Assembly: GCA_017425765.1 (NCBI GenBank)
Contig: JAFOXE010000201.1
Coordinates: forward strand, 1 to 10,623
Direction: 5' to 3'
Source: Paraprevotella sp.
GTDB lineage: Bacteria; Bacteroidota; Bacteroidia; Bacteroidales; Bacteroidaceae
DNA: 10,623 bases
The notes under the pieces are model-generated. The model was not told where the DNA came from, did not search any database, and worked only from the letters and a program-made list of their open reading frames with translations. The position numbers and the translations under genes are program-made. Below are positions 1-7,136 of the stretch, piece by piece; positions within the stretch are counted from its first letter, which is position 1, and the number at the start of each line of letters is the position of its first letter.

Positions 1-1
1 G

Positions 2-922
2 GCTTGTTTGCAAACCGGTGTCAACTATTTGGACACAGCCAACTACGAGCCAAAGGATGAGGCACACTTTGAATACAGTTGGCAATGGGCCTACAAGCAA
101 CGCTTTGAGGAGGCTGGTCTTACGGCTATTTTGGGTTGTGGATTTGATCCCGGTGTGAGTGGGATCTACACCGCTTATGCTGCTAAACATCATTTCGATG
201 AAATTCAATACTTGGACATTGTAGACTGTAATGCAGGTAATCACCATAAGGCTTTTGCTACTAACTTTAATCCCGAAATCAATATTCGTGAGATTACCCA
301 AAAGGGTCGTTACTGGAAGGATGGAGAGTGGGTGCAAACTGGTGCTCTTGAAGTTCACAAACCATTGACTTACCCCAATATCGGTCCACGCGAAAGTTAT
401 TTGATGTATCACGAGGAGTTGGAAAGTTTAGTCAAGAATTTCCCATCCATCAAGCAAGCACGTTTTTGGATGACCTTTGGTCAAGAATATCTTACTCACC
501 TGCGCGTAATTCAGAACATCGGTATGGCTCGTATCGACGAAATCGACTACAACGGTGTGAAGATCGTACCTTTGCAATTCTTGAAGGCTGTGCTGCCCAA
601 CCCACAAGACCTTGGTGAAAACTATGAAGGCGAAACCAGCATTGGTTGTCGCATTCGTGGTTTGAAGGATGGCAAAGAGCGTACTTATTACGTATACAAC
701 AACTGCAGTCACCACGAAGCATATCTTGAAACAGGTATGCAAGGTGTGAGCTACACTACCGGTGTTCCGGCTATGATTGGTGCCATGATGTTCTTGACCG
801 GGCAGTGGAAGCGTGCCGGTGTTTGGAATGTCGAGGAATTCGATCCCGATCCATTCATGGAGCAACTCAACAAGCAAGGTTTGCCTTGGCACGAAGTGTT
901 TGATGGCGATTTAGAACTATAA
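2..922 (+). CDS. Carboxynorspermidine/carboxyspermidine dehydrogenase (saccharopine dehydrogenase family), 5'-truncated by the window
   Basis: The reading frame is open from base 2, so the gene begins before the window; 306 codons remain of a family usually near 400, leaving about 90 N-terminal residues (the Rossmann NAD(P)-binding part) unseen. The TTG at base 8 is an internal codon, not a start. Family-typical stretches are visible in order: NYLDTANYEPKDEAHFEY near the start, GCGFDPGV (about bases 134-157), DCNAGNHHKAFATNFNPEIN, FWMTFGQEYLTH, the Tyr-rich YYVYNNCSHHEAY, SYTTGVPAMIG and the C-terminal EEFDPDPFMEQLNKQGLPW. The family condenses aspartate semialdehyde with a diamine (putrescine or diaminopropane) and reduces the product to carboxyspermidine or carboxynorspermidine, the first step of the alternative spermidine pathway used in Bacteroidetes. 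A true lysine-pathway saccharopine dehydrogenase is less likely given these motifs. Which diamine is preferred cannot be read from sequence. recA follows after 15 nt. Confidence 0.9.
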   Translation, partial: ACLQTGVNYLDTANYEPKDEAHFEYSWQWAYKQRFEEAGLTAILGCGFDPGVSGIYTAYAAKHHFDEIQYLDIVDCNAGNHHKAFATNFNPEINIREITQKGRYWKDGEWVQTGALEVHKPLTYPNIGPRESYLMYHEELESLVKNFPSIKQARFWMTFGQEYLTHLRVIQNIGMARIDEIDYNGVKIVPLQFLKAVLPNPQDLGENYEGETSIGCRIRGLKDGKERTYYVYNNCSHHEAYLETGMQGVSYTTGVPAMIGAMMFLTGQWKRAGVWNVEEFDPDPFMEQLNKQGLPWHEVFDGDLEL

Positions 923-937
923 TACCAGCACAAAGTT

Positions 938-1966
938 ATGGCAAAGAAAGAAATAGAAATAACATCCGGTCAGCCCAATGCAGAGCGATTGAAAGCTCTG
1001 CAGGCTGCTATGGACAAGATAGAAAAGAATTTTGGTAAAGGCTCAATCATGAAGTTGGGCGATGAGAGCGTGGAGCAAGTAGATGTCATTCCCACTGGTT
1101 CCATTGCGTTGAATGCCGCTTTAGGGGTGGGTGGGTACCCACGTGGCCGCATCATTGAGATTTATGGCCCTGAAAGTTCGGGTAAGACTACGTTGGCTAT
1201 TCATGCTATTGCCGAGGCACAGAAAAACGGAGGCATTGCCGCCTTTATCGATGCCGAGCATGCTTTCGATCGCTTTTATGCCGAGAAGTTGGGCGTGGAT
1301 GTAGACAATCTTTGGATTTCGCAGCCCGACAACGGCGAACAAGCCCTTGAAATTGCCGACCAACTAATTCGTTCGTCAGCCATCGACATTATTGTAATCG
1401 ACTCTGTGGCGGCTTTGACACCTAAAGCCGAGATTGACGGCGATATGGGCGACAATCGTGTAGGTTTGCAAGCACGACTTATGAGCCAAGCACTCCGTAA
1501 ACTCACCTCCACTATCAACAAGACTAACACCACTTGCATTTTCATCAATCAGTTACGCGAAAAGATTGGTGTGATGTTTGGTAATCCTGAAACCACAACC
1601 GGTGGTAATGCCTTAAAGTTCTATTCCAGCGTACGTTTAGATATTCGTCGTGTCACCAGCATAAAGGATGGCGACGATGTGGTGGGCAACCAGGTTCGTG
1701 TCAAGGTGGTGAAGAACAAGGTGGCTCCACCGTTCCGCAAGGCCGAGTTCGAGGTAACCTTTGGTGAAGGTATTTCGAAGGTGGGCGAGATTGTGGACCT
1801 CGGCACAGAATATGGCATCTTGAAGAAGAGTGGTTCATGGTATAGCTACAACGAAACCAAGGTGGGCCAAGGACGCGATGCTGTGAAGAATATGCTGAAA
1901 GATAATCCTGAATTGTGCGAGGAAATCGAGGCAAAGATTGCCGCTGCTATTCAGGAGCAGGCCTAA
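938..1966 (+). CDS. recA: RecA recombinase
   Basis: A 342-residue protein of normal RecA length. It forms ATP-dependent filaments on single-stranded DNA and catalyses homologous pairing and strand exchange in the cytoplasm. Visible motifs are the Walker A loop GPESSGKTT (residues 77-85), the catalytic glutamate in FIDAEHAF (E107), Walker B with hydrophobic strand and aspartate in [12 protein letters not shown] (151-162), the L1 region [13 protein letters not shown], and the L2 region [27 protein letters not shown]. The C-terminus is short and only mildly acidic ([18 protein letters not shown]). The ATG at 938 is the only sensible start: it gives the usual short N-terminal helix [11 protein letters not shown]. 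Only 15 nt separate it from the upstream dehydrogenase stop, so read-through transcription from that gene is likely. No LexA-type operator is visible in this gap. No terminator is seen directly after the stop. Confidence 0.99.
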   Translation: MAKKEIEITSGQPNAERLKALQAAMDKIEKNFGKGSIMKLGDESVEQVDVIPTGSIALNAALGVGGYPRGRIIEIYGPESSGKTTLAIHAIAEAQKNGGIAAFIDAEHAFDRFYAEKLGVDVDNLWISQPDNGEQALEIADQLIRSSAIDIIVIDSVAALTPKAEIDGDMGDNRVGLQARLMSQALRKLTSTINKTNTTCIFINQLREKIGVMFGNPETTTGGNALKFYSSVRLDIRRVTSIKDGDDVVGNQVRVKVVKNKVAPPFRKAEFEVTFGEGISKVGEIVDLGTEYGILKKSGSWYSYNETKVGQGRDAVKNMLKDNPELCEEIEAKIAAAIQEQA

Positions 1967-2038
1967 TCTTCATCCTCCCCTACACACATCTCGCTCTTGC
2001 TTAAGGATATTGAGTTGAAAATATAATATAGAACGCGT

Positions 2039-2287
2039 ATGTGGCTTCTTATCTACCAAATATTCCTATTGTTGGCGATAGCGTTTTGTTGTGTTATTGC
2101 GTTCATCTTTGGCTATGCACTCATTACGGACAAAAAGTATCGCGAGGAGGCTTGGGAGGATTTGAAGCGCAGGAGTAGGGAGCGTAAGCGCCCGTATTTT
2201 TCCGATAGGCAATATAAAAGGTATCTTCGTACGGGCAATAGGCATCATTTGGTTTATGACTATGATGACGAAGAAGATGACAAGTAG
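2039..2287 (+). CDS. Small single-span membrane protein, paralog 1 (family not recognised)
   Basis: An 82-residue protein of unrecognised family. Residues 2-28 form one strongly hydrophobic segment (MWLLIYQIFLLL...GYALI), followed by a very basic amphipathic stretch (YALITDKK, AWEDLKRRSRERKR, residues 26-51), an aromatic segment FSDRQYKRYLRTGNR and an acidic tail DYDDEEDDK. The expected topology is a membrane anchor with a charged cytoplasmic tail, by the positive-inside rule. The evidence that it is a real gene is the adjacent paralog: the two proteins share YALITDKK, AWEDLKRRSR and TGNR at matching positions, with gap-free alignment of the first 50 residues. It lies 72 nt after recA, on the same strand and without an obvious terminator between, so it may be partly transcribed from the recA unit. 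No function is proposed. Confidence 0.78.
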   Translation: MWLLIYQIFLLLAIAFCCVIAFIFGYALITDKKYREEAWEDLKRRSRERKRPYFSDRQYKRYLRTGNRHHLVYDYDDEEDDK

Positions 2288-2327
2288 TTTGTAGTCTTTT
2301 TTTCGTACTTATTAATAGTTGTGTGTT

Positions 2328-2567
2328 GTGTGGCTTATTATATTTAGGGTGTTTTTGGTGTTGTGGGCCTTGTTTTGGTGCGCGGTGGGTGTTGTTGTTC
2401 TCTACGCTTTGATTACGGACAAGAAGACTCGTGATAGGGCTTGGGAGGATTTGAAGCGCAGGAGTAGGAGCAGAGGATCGAGCAGGACTTTTACGGACGA
2501 GCAATTTGAGAAATATCGTAATACTGGGAATCGAAATTACTTGATCGATGAGGATTACGAAGAATAA
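2328..2567 (+). CDS. Small single-span membrane protein, paralog 2 (GTG start)
   Basis: A 79-residue paralog of the preceding gene, in tandem after 40 nt. The frame could be opened at a TTG at 2319, but the GTG at 2328 is preferred: from there the protein begins VWLIIFRVFL, which lines up residue for residue with MWLLIYQIFL of paralog 1, putting YALITDKK at residues 26-33 and AWEDLKRRSR at 38-47 in both. It has one hydrophobic segment (residues 2-29), a basic middle region, F(T)DEQFEKYRNTGNR and an acidic end IDEDYEE. At DNA level the AWEDLKRRSR region contains 31 identical consecutive bases (2149-2179 and 2438-2468), pointing to a fairly recent duplication or gene conversion. A strong terminator hairpin follows 24 nt after the stop. 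Function unknown. Confidence 0.75.
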   Translation: MWLIIFRVFLVLWALFWCAVGVVVLYALITDKKTRDRAWEDLKRRSRSRGSSRTFTDEQFEKYRNTGNRNYLIDEDYEE

Positions 2568-2591
2568 AAAACAGTCTTTTTTTGTACTTAT

Positions 2592-2637
2592 AAACGTGTT
2601 ACTTTTGGCTAATAACCATTAGTAACACGTTTTGTTT
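2592..2637 (+). terminator. Intrinsic terminator after the small-gene pair, possibly bidirectional
   Basis: A perfect 12-bp stem, AAACGTGTTACT (2592-2603) with AGTAACACGTTT (2621-2632), can be extended by TGG/CCA inside the loop (2606-2608 with 2616-2618). It is followed on the plus strand by a T-rich tract. It sits between convergent genes: the small-gene pair on plus and the patatin gene ending at 2675 on minus. In the minus direction the run after the stem is only TTTATAAG, so it is weaker there. Confidence 0.85.
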
Positions 2638-2674
2638 TGCGTGTCTTTGACAAAGGCTTTAGTGTGCGTTGAGG

Positions 2675-4882
2675 TTAGAAGTTGAACCCTGCCCGTACAT
2701 ATCCGTCCACATCGCGCGTGTGGCTGCTGTAGTGCAGTGTAAGTCCTAATGGGCCGATTACGGTGCGCAGGTCGTATTTCAGTGCTACGCCCCACATATC
2801 GAATCCGTTTTCGTCGTTCTTTCCCCAGCAGTGGCGGAAGAATCGGCTCCATGTGTCCGACGTCATTCCGTAGTTGCCCACAAGGCTCACGTAATGCTTA
2901 TGCCCGATGCGTTGTCGTGCCTCGAGCGAGGCAACGAACAAGGCCCGTCGACCCACCTCGAAACGGTTGACGCCATAGAACGGAATTTGCTGCTCATAAT
3001 ACTTGCCCTTTTCCTGTCCGCCAAATGTGTTTTCCTCGGCCACTGTGTTTTCGGTGGTGATGTATCGGCCATACACAGCCGGTAATATCGTAAGGCTGTT
3101 TATGGGCGAGTAGGCCGCTTTCCATTCGCCCGCCATGGTGTGAAAGGGGCGTTGGTGTGCGTTGGTGGGCAATACATAGTAGTATTCGGCACGTAAATCA
3201 TGTCCGCGTGTGGCATAGTATGTGTCGTTAAGTGTTCGAAATCGCCATCGTGCACCAAATTTGAAGTAGCTTTCGGTGTGAATGTCAGCCGTGGGACTTC
3301 CTACAAACTTATACAAAAAGGAACCGTAGTCATAGTTTTGGTAAGAGCCAAAGAGGTTGAGCGTGGCTCGTTTCCATGCTTTTAGGAATGCCACTTCACT
3401 CAAATTGCGCAGATAGCTGATTTCCGACACGCGTTCTCCTCGATTGTAGATATTGAAATCGTTGTAGCTAAGTTCATAAAAAGCCGAGAGATTCCATTGA
3501 CGTCCCAGCGACAATTCGTAATTAAGGCGGCCCAGCGTGAGTTGCCCCAAGCGCAGCGAGAACTGAAAAGCCTGTCGTTTCCATTTAGGCACTTGAAACT
3601 GTGTGTTGAACAAAAGGGCTGCTAATTGCTCGTTGTCGTAGCGTACGCCCAGATTAAGGGTGTTTGTTGGTGCTTTTCCCACCAGCAGGTCAAAGGTTTC
3701 TTTTTGCTTTTCGCCTCGAGCCGGAATGCTCTTGGTTGGAAGTTCTATTTGTGGTCGGGTGGGCCACGTTCCTTTTACATTTCCTAATTCCTCCTTTATA
3801 CGAAGCAAACTCTCCATGTGTCTTTCGGCCGCTTGTTGTCCGCGGTCGATCAGTGTGTCGAGTGCCTCGTGCCCAAAGCTAGCCGTCTTGTATGGTTTTA
3901 TGTCTACTTTTATGTATACGTCCGAGTTCTTGATGTTGTTCAGCCAACGGTCTTTGCTTTGAAGATCGATGAGTTGACTGAGTTGTGAGATGACATCGTT
4001 ATGCAGTTCTTTAGCTGACTTCAGAGAGTCTTGCACATCCACGCCAATCACTATGTCTGCTCCCATTTTACGTGCTACATCCACCGGATAGTTGTTCACT
4101 ATGCCCCCATCCACAAGAATTTTATTGTCAGTGTAGACGGGTGCAAAGATGCCGGGTAGTGACATGCTGGCACGTAGGGCTACTGCCAGCACACCAGAAT
4201 GGTGCACTACCTCATCACCCGTGGCCACATCCTGCGACACGCAGGCAAATGGAATGGGCAGATGGTTGAAGGATATGGAGTCGTGATGCTCTGGTGTGAG
4301 TCGCCACAACATTTCACCTGCATTGCGTCCGCGTATAATACCTCCAGTAATGGCATCCTTCGGTCGCTCTAAGAAGGGCAAACTTAGCACATACTGTTCC
4401 TTCTGTATGCGTGTGGTTAGTTTTTCTTCGTTCGAAGGTGTTTTGTCGGTAGCGATTAAAAGCCAATTCTCTCTCATGGTTAGCGTATCTAACTGTTCGG
4501 GCGTATAGCCTACAGCATATAGACCACCCACAATGGCTCCCATGCTGGTGCCCACAATCATATCTACCGGGATACCTACTCGCTCAATCACCTTCAGTGC
4601 GCCCACGTGAGCCATACCCTTGGCTCCTCCGCCACTGAGCACAACGGCCACTTTTTTTCGGGCATGCATTTCGGGCATAATAAGAAGTGCACCTAACAAT
4701 ATGATGAAACACTTAAAAACACACCGCGGTGTGAGGGGGCTCCACACCGTGGTGTGGACGCCACGAGGCGTAGGCCGCGATGCAACGACACCATGGTGTG
4801 TTTTTCTGCCACATTGGCAGAGCATGTGGTGCAAAGCAGATGTACAACAAGTGCGAAAATCGTTTGTGTGTAAGGATTTCAT
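2675..4882 (-). CDS. Patatin-like phospholipase fused to a C-terminal outer-membrane beta-barrel
   Basis: A 735-codon frame. Residues about 77-330 are a patatin/RssA-type lipase domain: oxyanion loop SGGGAKG (83-89), nucleophile elbow GTSMG (Ser113) and the catalytic dyad aspartate in DGG (Asp258). A helical, charged stretch follows (about 290-370), then a short linker. From about 405 to 735 there is alternating aromatic/polar sequence beginning LNLGVRYDNEQLAALLFN and ending GYVRAGFNF; the terminal Phe is the usual outer-membrane barrel signature. The protein is therefore likely an outer-membrane lipase of the patatin-barrel type that hydrolyses phospholipid or other acyl esters. The hydrophobic core of the signal peptide is FIILLGALLIMPEMHA (59-74), but with the ATG at 4882 it is preceded by about 55 odd Cys/His/Arg/Pro-rich residues, about 30 of them encoded by a palindromic repeat. 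A GTG at 4747 (residue 46) would give a signal peptide of normal length (about 29 residues). The start is thus uncertain; the domain calls are firm. Confidence 0.92.
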   Translation of the reverse strand: MKSLHTNDFRTCCTSALHHMLCQCGRKTHHGVVASRPTPRGVHTTVWSPLTPRCVFKCFIILLGALLIMPEMHARKKVAVVLSGGGAKGMAHVGALKVIERVGIPVDMIVGTSMGAIVGGLYAVGYTPEQLDTLTMRENWLLIATDKTPSNEEKLTTRIQKEQYVLSLPFLERPKDAITGGIIRGRNAGEMLWRLTPEHHDSISFNHLPIPFACVSQDVATGDEVVHHSGVLAVALRASMSLPGIFAPVYTDNKILVDGGIVNNYPVDVARKMGADIVIGVDVQDSLKSAKELHNDVISQLSQLIDLQSKDRWLNNIKNSDVYIKVDIKPYKTASFGHEALDTLIDRGQQAAERHMESLLRIKEELGNVKGTWPTRPQIELPTKSIPARGEKQKETFDLLVGKAPTNTLNLGVRYDNEQLAALLFNTQFQVPKWKRQAFQFSLRLGQLTLGRLNYELSLGRQWNLSAFYELSYNDFNIYNRGERVSEISYLRNLSEVAFLKAWKRATLNLFGSYQNYDYGSFLYKFVGSPTADIHTESYFKFGARWRFRTLNDTYYATRGHDLRAEYYYVLPTNAHQRPFHTMAGEWKAAYSPINSLTILPAVYGRYITTENTVAEENTFGGQEKGKYYEQQIPFYGVNRFEVGRRALFVASLEARQRIGHKHYVSLVGNYGMTSDTWSRFFRHCWGKNDENGFDMWGVALKYDLRTVIGPLGLTLHYSSHTRDVDGYVRAGFNF
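4715..4805. repeat. Palindrome-rich mini-element with 11-bp terminal inverted repeats, inside the patatin gene 5' end
   Basis: About 91 bp bounded by AAAAACACACC (4715-4725) and its exact inverse GGTGTGTTTTT (4795-4805). It contains three copies of a CACACC-NN-GGTGTG dyad: CACACCGCGGTGTG (4720-4733, perfect), the same arms around GT (4743-4756, one more bp on each side) and GACACCATGGTGTG (4787-4800, twelve-base perfect core). A fourth hairpin is ACGCC/GGCGT (4758-4762 with 4767-4771). It is read as coding sequence for roughly residues 27-56 of the patatin protein. It encodes no transposase, and no target-site duplication is evident. It resembles a dispersed MITE- or REP-like repeat; whether other copies exist in the genome cannot be seen here. 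Confidence 0.75.
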
Positions 4883-4913
4883 GAGCTTACTGGTGTTTGT
4901 GCAATGTTGTCAG

Positions 4914-4921
4914 CAAATATA
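4914..4921 (-). promoter_or_regulatory. Possible Bacteroidetes -7 promoter element for the patatin gene
   Basis: On the minus strand the bases read TATATTTG, an exact match to the Bacteroidetes -7 consensus TAnnTTTG. It would place the transcript start near 4908, about 25 nt before the ATG at 4882. No convincing TTTG -33 element is seen at the expected distance, so this is a partial match in A/T-rich DNA. Confidence 0.4.
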
Positions 4922-5030
4922 CATCATTTATATATAGAGTGGTTTTCAGTATCTGTTTTTTTACGATATGAAAAATATTTTTTTGTGCACACGGATATTT
5001 GGCACGCAGTTTGTATTTGTTGTAGTGCAA

Positions 5031-5050
5031 GCCCACCACAAAGGTGGAGC
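5031..5050 (+). promoter_or_regulatory. Hairpin in the dnaK upstream region
   Basis: CCACC (5033-5037) pairs with GGTGG (5043-5047) around a five-base loop, and a flanking GC/GC pair can extend it with one bulged A. It lies 37-56 nt upstream of the dnaK ATG, in the only stem-forming part of an otherwise A/T-rich 204-bp divergent region. It is not a CIRCE element (TTAGCACTC-N9-GAGTGCTAA is absent). A role in dnaK expression is only a possibility. The rest of the region shows A/T-rich DNA without a full-consensus promoter for dnaK. Confidence 0.35.
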
Positions 5051-5086
5051 AGTGAAATGAAGATAATAACAAAAAAATAGAATATT

Positions 5087-6985
5087 ATGGGAAAAATTAT
5101 TGGAATCGACTTAGGAACAACTAATTCATGTGTTTCTGTATTTGAGGGTAACGAACCTGTAGTAATTACTAACAGTGAAGGTAAACGCACTACACCTTCT
5201 ATCGTAGCTTTCGTTGAGGGCGGTGAACGTAAGGTGGGCGATCCTGCCAAGCGTCAGGCCATCACCAACCCACGCAACACAATCTTCTCTATCAAGCGTT
5301 TTATGGGCGAGAATTTCGACCAAGTGCAAAAGGAGATTGCACGCGTGCCTTATAAAGTGGCTAAGGGCGACAACAACACTCCGCGTGTAGATATAGACGG
5401 ACGTATGTACACTCCACAAGAAATCTCAGCTATGATTCTACAAAAAATGAAGAAAACCGCCGAGGATTACTTGGGACAAGAGGTTACCGAAGCCGTGATT
5501 ACAGTGCCTGCTTACTTTAGCGACTCACAACGTCAAGCCACTAAGGAGGCCGGACAAATTGCCGGACTTGACGTGAAGCGTATCGTGAACGAGCCTACAG
5601 CTGCCGCATTGGCCTATGGTGTTGACAAGGCAAATAAGGATATGAAGATTGCTGTGTTCGACCTTGGTGGTGGTACATTTGATATTTCTATTCTTGAATT
5701 TGGTGGCGGTGTGTTCGAAGTGCTTTCTACCAATGGTGATACTCACTTGGGTGGCGACGACTTCGATCAAGTAATTATCGACTGGTTGGCTTCTGAATTC
5801 AAGGCAGAAGAAGGCACCGACCTTACACAAGATCCTATGGCATTACAACGCTTGAAGGAAGCTGCCGAGAAGGCAAAGATCGAGTTGTCTTCAACCACAA
5901 CCACCGAAATCAATTTGCCTTACATCACCGCAGTGGGTGGTGTGCCCAAGCACTTGGTTAAGACCCTTACTCGTGCCAAGTTCGAACAATTGGCCGATGG
6001 ATTGATTCAAGCATGTAAGGTGCCATGCCAAAACGCTATGCGCGATGCCGGTTTGAACAATGCTGATATCGATGAAGTAATCCTAGTTGGTGGTTCAAGC
6101 CGTATCCCTGCCATCCAAAAGTTGGTAGAAGATTTCTTCGGTAAGGCTCCTTCAAAGGGAGTGAACCCCGACGAAGTTGTAGCCGTAGGTGCTTCCATCC
6201 AAGGTGCCATCTTGAATAAAGAAGCCGGTGTGGGCGACATCGTATTGCTTGACGTAACCCCACTTTCAATGGGTATCGAAACAATGGGAGGAGTGATGAC
6301 AAAACTTATCGATGCCAACACTACTATTCCTTGCAATAAGAGTCAGGTGTTTAGTACTGCAGCCGACAACCAAACAGAAGTAACCATCCACGTACTTCAA
6401 GGCGAGCGTCCTATGGCTTCGCAAAATAAGTCAATCGGTCAGTTCAATTTGACAGGTATTGCACCGGCTCGTCGTGGTATTCCTCAAATCGAGGTAACCT
6501 TCGATATTGATGCTAACGGTATTTTGAAGGTATCGGCCAAGGATAAGGCTACCGGTAAGGAACAAGCTATCCGCATTGAGGCATCATCAGGTTTGAGCAA
6601 GGACGAGATTGAACGCATGAAAGCAGAAGCTGAGGCAAATGCCGACGCAGATAAAAAAGAACGCGAACGCATCGACAAGATGAATCAAGCAGACTCTATG
6701 ATTTTCCAGACCGAAAATCAGTTGAAGGAACTTGGCGATAAGATTCCAGCCGACAAGAAACCTGCTATCGAAGGCGCATTGCAAAAGTTAAAGGATGCAC
6801 ACAAAGCAGCTGATATCGCTGCCATCGATGCGGCTATTGAAGAACTTAATGGTGCATGGCAAGCAGCAAGTGCACAAATGTATCAGGGCGGTGCACAACC
6901 CGGACCCGATGCCCAAGGCGCACAAAATTCAAGTGGCTCAACAGATGAGACCATCCAAGATGCCGACTTCGAAGAAGTTAAGTAA
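5087..6985 (+). CDS. dnaK: Molecular chaperone DnaK (Hsp70)
   Basis: A 632-residue Hsp70 of normal bacterial length. The cytoplasmic chaperone binds exposed hydrophobic peptide segments in an ATP-regulated cycle with DnaJ and GrpE. The nucleotide-binding domain shows [11 protein letters not shown] (residues 6-16), the phosphate-2 loop [10 protein letters not shown] (190-199), [11 protein letters not shown] (168-178) and the adenosine site [11 protein letters not shown] (334-344). The interdomain linker is VLLDVTPLS (386-394), followed by the substrate-binding beta domain and a charged helical lid. The tail is a Gly/Gln/Ala-rich linker ending in the conserved acidic DADFEEVK. The ATG at 5087 gives the usual [14 protein letters not shown] start and is preceded by A-rich DNA rather than a Shine-Dalgarno sequence. 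The gene stands alone, without grpE or dnaJ beside it, divergent from the patatin gene and closed by its own terminator. Confidence 0.99.
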   Translation: MGKIIGIDLGTTNSCVSVFEGNEPVVITNSEGKRTTPSIVAFVEGGERKVGDPAKRQAITNPRNTIFSIKRFMGENFDQVQKEIARVPYKVAKGDNNTPRVDIDGRMYTPQEISAMILQKMKKTAEDYLGQEVTEAVITVPAYFSDSQRQATKEAGQIAGLDVKRIVNEPTAAALAYGVDKANKDMKIAVFDLGGGTFDISILEFGGGVFEVLSTNGDTHLGGDDFDQVIIDWLASEFKAEEGTDLTQDPMALQRLKEAAEKAKIELSSTTTTEINLPYITAVGGVPKHLVKTLTRAKFEQLADGLIQACKVPCQNAMRDAGLNNADIDEVILVGGSSRIPAIQKLVEDFFGKAPSKGVNPDEVVAVGASIQGAILNKEAGVGDIVLLDVTPLSMGIETMGGVMTKLIDANTTIPCNKSQVFSTAADNQTEVTIHVLQGERPMASQNKSIGQFNLTGIAPARRGIPQIEVTFDIDANGILKVSAKDKATGKEQAIRIEASSGLSKDEIERMKAEAEANADADKKERERIDKMNQADSMIFQTENQLKELGDKIPADKKPAIEGALQKLKDAHKAADIAAIDAAIEELNGAWQAASAQMYQGGAQPGPDAQGAQNSSGSTDETIQDADFEEVK

Positions 6986-7013
6986 TACTTCATTTTTTAT
7001 AAGCAAACATAGT

Positions 7014-7057
7014 AGGGTGGGGTACAACTCAAATAGAGTTGTACTCCACTTTCTTTG
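7014..7057 (+). terminator. Intrinsic terminator after dnaK
   Basis: A 14-bp stem, GTGGGGTACAACTC (7017-7030) with GAGTTGTACTCCAC (7036-7049), has one G-U wobble and an AAATA loop, followed by the T-rich run TTTCTTTG. It starts 31 nt after the dnaK stop and isolates dnaK from the next gene. Confidence 0.92.
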
Positions 7058-7099
7058 TGAACGTGTGCGAGATATGTTTTTCTTTTCGTTTTTTTGTTA

Positions 7100-7107
7100 T
7101 ATTTTTG
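7100..7107 (+). promoter_or_regulatory. Probable -7 promoter element for the panE-like unit
   Basis: TATTTTTG matches the Bacteroidetes -7 consensus TAnnTTTG exactly and lies 29 nt before the ATG at 7137, giving an expected transcript start near 7113. The expected -33 position is T-rich but has no clean TTTG. Its place directly after the dnaK terminator supports a new transcription unit here. Confidence 0.5.
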
Positions 7108-7136
7108 CGATAGACTAATCTTTAATATTCAGAACT

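Larger units (their letters stand above)
2039..2591 (+). repeat. Tandem duplication of a small-gene unit of about 280-290 bp
   Basis: Two copies of a unit comprising a small membrane-protein gene plus its 3' flank. The start codons are 289 bp apart (2039 and 2328). The flanks after each stop also match: AGTC, seven T, then (C)GTACTTAT at 2293-2312 and again, lacking one C, at 2573-2591, 280 bp apart. The 9-bp difference matches the three-residue difference in protein length. The match outside the coding region shows duplication of a DNA segment rather than independent genes. Confidence 0.8.

Noticed and set aside
8..10. TTG at base 8 as the start of the first gene
   Set aside because: The frame is open to the window edge and the family normally has about 90 more N-terminal residues including the nucleotide-binding fold, so the gene is truncated rather than starting here.
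428..892. Long minus-strand frame opposite the polyamine dehydrogenase gene
   Set aside because: It lies wholly within a well-conserved gene on the other strand and shows no recognisable domain.
3200..3962. Several plus-strand frames opposite the beta-barrel region
   Set aside because: All lie opposite a long gene with clear domain structure and carry no recognisable motif.
4715..4805. CRISPR array or attC-like integron site
   Set aside because: The dyads are irregularly spaced (starts 23 and 44 bp apart), there are no spacers of constant length, no cas or integrase gene, and the element is bounded by inverted rather than direct repeats.
4620..4937. Plus-strand frame across the patatin 5' end and the palindromic element
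   Set aside because: The palindromes produce similar Arg/Pro/Val-rich peptides on both strands; no start context or homologous domain supports it.
4982..5019. dnaK promoter formed by TTTG at 4982-4985 and TGTATTTG at 5012-5019
   Set aside because: The -7 element has a mismatch at a key base and the spacing of 26 nt is outside the usual 19-21 nt.
6795..7118. Plus-strand frame overlapping the 3' end of dnaK
   Set aside because: It is in another frame of dnaK, runs through the terminator hairpin and continues into low-complexity T-rich DNA; it is a chance frame.
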